Shown here: in pieces, positions 58,974-64,000 of the stretch
Layout: each line of letters starts with the position of its first letter
Numbering within the stretch: position 1 is the first letter of the stretch
Origin: Acanthaster planci
Lineage: Eukaryota > Echinodermata > Asteroidea > Valvatida > Acanthasteridae
Direction: 5' to 3'
NCBI RefSeq assembly: GCF_001949145.1
Contig: NW_019091471.1
Span: 1-64,000, forward strand
DNA length: 64,000 nucleotides
Made by a program: the position numbers and the translations under genes
The notes under the pieces: generated by a model
Told to the model about the DNA's origin: nothing
Database searches by the model: none
What the model saw: only the letters and a program-made list of their open reading frames with translations

Positions 58974-61900
58974 GTGAGTTCATAACCATATTTCATTTTT
59001 GATCCCTTCCCCGCACCGGTTGGATGTCCCGATTTGCCCTATTTCTTTGCAAGCTCATGGATTTTATTACATTCAGGCATGATGGATGCATAGAATTGTT
59101 TAGTCCATGCCCCCAGTGTTTTTGTTCTTTTATTTTTTTTCTTTGTTTATTAGGTATAGCTTTTGTATAATTATAAACTAACTGAACTTTTTATACCCAA
59201 GTTTCATGCTTTTTACCAACCTGCTTTGGGCAGGCACGCTCTTTATTTTGTAGGATTTTCATAGACTCCTCTAGAAATTCTTAAACTAACTTAGTCTTGC
59301 AATACTGGACTGTTGAATATATTATGTGTGCATGCATACATCGTGTTTACACTTTGTTCAGTGCCATTCTTAGGTGAATTCATAAAAACTGATTCAATGT
59401 TGGAAGATTATTTCTTGTGAACAACACGAGACAGTGTTTAGTCCATAACCTATTCAAGGCTGCAGTCGTTGATACCTGATAGAAATATGCACGCACAAGG
59501 GTGATTGGACACCCACAGTCGGCGCGTTGCTTGTGCCTTGTGACACATTCATGGCACCTTCGACAGTGGTGCATTCATGGCTTACTGTGATGATTTTTTC
59601 CACTCGCCTTAAGCAGTTGTCTCGATGTATTTAGAAACTGCTCAAGAAATGTCAACAGAGTAAAGATTGTGCTTCATTGTGTGGCTCGAAACAAGCAGGT
59701 GATTTTAAAATCCGTTTGGATTTCATCATCACTGCCAAACGAGGAGGTGATATCAGACATGAGATGATTTCAATTGATTCAGTCAGCTGTTTGCCAACGT
59801 TCCTGCTGGCACCGTTGACTTCCATTGAGCTGCTTGGACGCCACCGGCCAGCTCAGATATTGACATTGAATATCCCCTTCATACATTTAGCCATGGGCTT
59901 GCTGTTGTTAGTCTGCCCAAAGTGTGGAGAAAAAAAAAACCTCTACCCCGTGGCTCAGAAGTGTCAGATTTCCTGCATTGCTTCAGAGCAAATATGATCG
60001 TACCGATGAGTAGAGTGTTACTGCATAAATTTCATGCAGAGTTTCAAAATAATGTCTGCATTTAGAAGGTAATAATTTGCTGTGGGAAGTTGCCACAGTG
60101 TCATGTCCTTTCCGTGCTTTTGCGGCTTCGGGTATTATAGATTTTTTTTTTAAAAAGCCTAGTAACCCTTCTCTCAAACCATTGTGTGGTTGAGTTGATC
60201 CGATTCCATTTACAATAGTGATCCAACTGGGCTGATTATGTAAGCATCTTCATGCTGGGCCATTGGAACCTTTCATGGCCATTTCAATGGATGCTAATGA
60301 AATTTAGTGAACCAGAGGCCATGAGATAGACTTGTACTCCCATACTTGCCTGTGTATTAAGGGTCATACGGTACCTGTGATCTGTTGAACATGAACAAGG
60401 ATCCCATCATCCCTACCAAGTGTGCCTATTGCAGTGGCCAGAGCACACAATACAGAAGCTAAAGTCAATTTATTGGACATGTACTCCATTTCCGTCTTAT
60501 CTGCTCTCACACCCCCACTTTTCCTCAAGTCTGCCAGCAGATGAGTCACTTCATGGCCATTGTCCACCTCATCTTACTCATTATTCAGTGGTGTGGCTTT
60601 AGCCGATTAAGCCCCCCTGCAATAGGAGGGCTTGTAGGAACTCTGTGCAAACAAAAAGGTAGATCTTTCCTGCTTAACAACCCTTGGTCATGAGAGCACC
60701 TGAAACTGATCTGCTCTGGGAAAGTACTCTTAATCTCTAAAACCCTGTGATCCATCCCAAGACCCCATTATCATATTGACGGATTACCATCCTTGGCTTG
60801 AGAAACTAGTGATGTCAGTCACTGTGTACCTTGAAGGACCAGCGCACGCACCCATGTTCCAAGAAATGCTGTATGAATTGTGAAACACTCCTGCTAGCAG
60901 CAAGGAAACCCAACAACTGCTTGTGCCTCAAACACTTACACTAAATTGAGTCATCTACCCTCTTCACAGTCATCAAGTCACAGTGCATGAAATTAGGCAA
61001 AAAAAGTATGGACAAAACATACTAGCACGATCCAGATTGCTCTGCAGTTATTGGGCTTACACCCTGTGATCAGACATACACCAAGGTCACGCATGAACAC
61101 ACTCTTACACCAAATGCCATTTCAGCACAAAAACCTGAGCCAATGCCAGTAGGTTTTTGACTTAGACACTTTTACTGTGATAATTCTTTCAATCATTTTG
61201 TCCAACCAAGTCCGCTTTTGGTCACACAAATATCCAAAGTGGCTGGAAAATGTCTGATGTCCAATCATAATTTCACTCTCTGAATATTGTTAAGGAGTTT
61301 GCCTTTCACAGAAAACTACATTTCAGTTCTCAAAGCAGCATGACCCCCCCCCCCAAAAAAGTTCTCCATCTTTGAGAATGCATATACATGTTCATACCGA
61401 TCTGGGGGAACATTTTCACAATGTTCGAGAACGACCGATATCTTTAACATGCTTCTATACTCTTTCAGGTATATGGTACTTTGATCACAAGTGCCTTTAG
61501 ATGATCATAAATTTTAGCAATTATGGAGTAAGGTTGACTCCATCAATATCTTACTTGTAAATTATCGTCTGAAAGCATGCAAACAAACACTCTAAGTGCA
61601 TATCAGCACCAAAGTATGTATTTGTGTACACAAGCCTGCATGATATGCATACAGCACTTAACACAGCGGTCAAAGACTGCACTGCTGAGGCGTCAGCATT
61701 GTGCTGTGGCTAACCTGTAGGCATTTGTTCTTCTTGTCCAAGATTTTTAAACCCTCTGTTAACTGCCCATATAATATCAGTAACAGCTAGCCGTCTGCCT
61801 CGGAGCATGGCGTGTGTGGGCACAGTTTTTGTGCAGAGATGTTGCTGGTAGTGTCGTGCTTGAAGCCAGCAGAATTTTGCAGAACCTTGCTTGTCGCCGA

Positions 61901-62696
61901 GGATTATAAAGGCTCGGATGTTAATTTATTCTGGTTGACTGATGAAAGAAAACTTGATCCCTTTGGAATAACCAATGGTTGGCTGGAGGGTAGCAGGTCA
62001 AAATGCGCCATTGATCAGTATTGAATTTCCAAAGGTGATTTTGATGTTTGAGAAATCAGAAAGTACTGGAGATTGAAGATACCTAGCAGTTTTTCTAGTT
62101 TTAATTGCCAGCAACCTTCCCTGATTTTTAGACTTCAAAACAAGTGATAAAGTCAGAACTCATTCATTTGTATTGAAATTAAAATTTTGTAAGCTTTAGT
62201 TAGCTGTTTATTATCAAATATGACACTGTTAGCCTTTTATTATCTCTTTTGAAAACTTCAGTAACTTGCGAAACCACCTGTTGCCTTAAAGTGTGCAAGA
62301 TGGAGCTGCTTATCATTTTGAGAACACAAATAACCTATAAAATATAAAGAATATGTTAGCTTCCACTGCCCTTTTAATAGTTACTGTTGTTTTAATGGGA
62401 AAAAATAAGAGTTCTAGCTCATTGGGAGAAAGAGGTGCCATAATGAAAAGGCTGTGCTCAAGGCTCTTCACTGAAAGTTTTGTTGCCTGTTTGCCCTTGA
62501 GAAAAGTACATTGCAGAGTTATCATCAGGGTTTGTTGGAGCTCACTGCACAGTCTGTACAGACTTATTTCATTTTAATTGCTTGGTTTTATTCCCTTTCT
62601 TTTATATGCTCTGCTGGTTTAACAGCTACTTAATCCCACCACCGATGTCAACAGGAAAAAAAGTACCAGTAACACCATTGTCATTTGGTTTTTCTT

Positions 62697-62710
62697 GTTG
62701 CCATGGCAAA
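62697..62710. promoter_or_regulatory. RFX X-box site, one mismatch
   Basis: GTTGCCATGGCAAA differs from the perfect palindrome at 23651 by the last base only. Confidence 0.5.
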
Positions 62711-63806
62711 ATGAAGAGGTACCCTCACATTTTGTGGCTGGGGATGAATTTATGCATACATGTACAATGCTTGGCTAGAATAATAGAATGAATTCTTGTT
62801 GGGGGAATGGGCATGTGGTTCATTGGTGTGGTGAATTGAATGTTCATAAAATCCATCTAGAGTTGTGCCTGTTTACATAGTTGCGAGAAAGGAAACATTC
62901 TCAAAGTGAAAACTGTAGGGGGAATTTATTGCATAGGAAGGATGGCCCAAATTGACCAATGATATGTTGATCTTGCAGTAACGTACAGCACTGTATGGGA
63001 ACAAACCTATATGTATATGTAATATAAAGCTTAGAATACCCAAGTACATGTCACCAAAAAAGAACCATTTGAAATCCATTGTGTTGGGGAGTTTCCCAAC
63101 ATAGCCAAAGCACAAAAAGAAATACGTTGTTGAAAATATGCCCCATAGCAAGAGGGGGGAAAAGGGAACAAAATCAACCTGTGTAGTAACGCAAGTCACA
63201 CCTAAAATACACCTCTTTATCAGTCCATTCTGCCAACACAAACAGAGATAAATGTATGGAGCAGGGGTCATTATTTACTTGTGGGGTCAAGAGGCCAAGT
63301 GATTGGCACTTTGAAGCACTGTGAGGAGCGGCAGTGATTGTGTGTGCTTAAATGTTTGTATAAAACCGCTAAAAGGGATTTTTTTTAAGTTGTGCTGTTA
63401 ATAAGGCCTGTAAAACTGAATGAAAGGCTCTGTGTTGTGTGCAGTTTGAGGCATTCAGGTTCACAAATCAAAAAAGTATCATATTTGTGGTACTTTTACA
63501 AAGAAATGAGCAACTAGTAAGACTTTCAATTTGCCGGGACTAGCCATTTCTTGAAATGATCCAATTCAAGGAAGCCTGTGGAGCTCTATCTGTATTCCAC
63601 TGTTTGTTTCATTTCTATGGAAAAAGTTTCATGTAAATGCAGATTAAGAATTTGTTAGACAATCACACCTGTGGAGTGCCGTTTTGGAACTTATGCATGA
63701 TGGCCCCCTGACCAAAGAATTTTTGTACACACATTTCAGAGATGCGTTCTAGGGTTGCGCCGAAGCAAAAAGAATTAAGAGTGACTCAGGTCGACCAAAT
63801 TAAATT

Positions 63807-63886
63807 TTGGTTTCAGACGGACGAACTTAATACATACATTTGCATTGGGTTGGGCCTATGAAAAGAGTGACGTCTGAAACCAAGTC
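63807..63886. repeat. Short inverted repeat, possibly part of a truncated element
   Basis: TTGGTTTCAGACG near 63808 is inverted as CGTCTGAAACCAA near 63872. A further GTTTCAGATGTC occurs at 63959, close to the window end. The whole may be one terminal-inverted-repeat element cut by the window. Confidence 0.5.
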
Positions 63887-64000
63887 GCTCAGGTCTCATT
63901 CCTGAGTACCTTCAGGTGTCGATCTTTTGCATGCTAGCGTGCCTTGTCACTCCTAATTGTTTCAGATGTCAAACTTTTGCCATACTTAATTCAAAATTTG

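Larger units (their letters stand above)
58974..64000 (+). other. Probable first coding intron of the RBPMS-like gene
   Basis: From donor GTGAGT to the window end I find no exon encoding an RRM. Sequence is AT-rich. It holds an X-box at 62697 and an inverted repeat near 63.8 kb. Confidence 0.45.

Noticed and set aside
1-64000. CRISPR arrays, prokaryotic operons, viral genes
   Set aside because: The sequence is plainly animal nuclear DNA with spliceosomal introns; no regularly spaced direct repeats, operons or viral coding sequence were seen.

Overview
This is a 64 kb piece of an animal nuclear genome. Genes are intron-split with GT/AG junctions. Non-coding DNA is AT-rich and carries small inverted-repeat transposons, tRNA-derived SINE-like repeats and minisatellites. 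There is one 806-base assembly gap (45421-46226). The protein sequence, the abundance of TACATGTA and TAGGCCTA words, and the gene order suggest a marine invertebrate deuterostome. An echinoderm or hemichordate is my preferred guess and amphioxus is an alternative; this placement is tentative.

Region 1-6600 is upstream non-coding DNA. It starts with a 117-bp tandem duplication and includes a GGGGC-rich minisatellite near 5.2 kb. Region 6778-17314 (+) holds a complete DCTN6 gene, encoding dynactin subunit 6 (p27). I assembled it from seven coding exons whose splice phases all agree, giving a 185-residue protein, close to the human length of 190. A poly(A) signal lies at 17983. Its introns host a palindromic transposon (intron 1), internal repeats (intron 3) and a SINE (intron 5).

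Region 18-53 kb has no exon I can recognise. It contains several miniature inverted-repeat elements, two further SINE copies, two blocks of a GGCCCA minisatellite, a 44-bp tandem repeat that runs into the gap, and part of a set of palindromic RFX-type X-box motifs that extends to 62.7 kb.

Region 53.3-59 kb looks like the 5' end of a second + strand gene. It has two candidate non-coding 5' exons (ending 53644 and at 54871-54899), a CpG-rich promoter/leader (about 57.95-58.97 kb) and a first coding exon ending in ...GEDE at a perfect GTGAGT donor (58973). Vertebrate RBPMS has a first exon that ends the same way just before its RNA-recognition motif, and RBPMS is the neighbour of DCTN6 in vertebrates. 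I therefore propose that this is an RBPMS/couch potato-type RNA-binding protein gene, with its RRM exons beyond the window. That identity is inference. The two genes have unrelated functions (microtubule-motor adaptor, RNA-binding regulator); their interest together is conserved linkage. Region 59-64 kb is probably its first coding intron.
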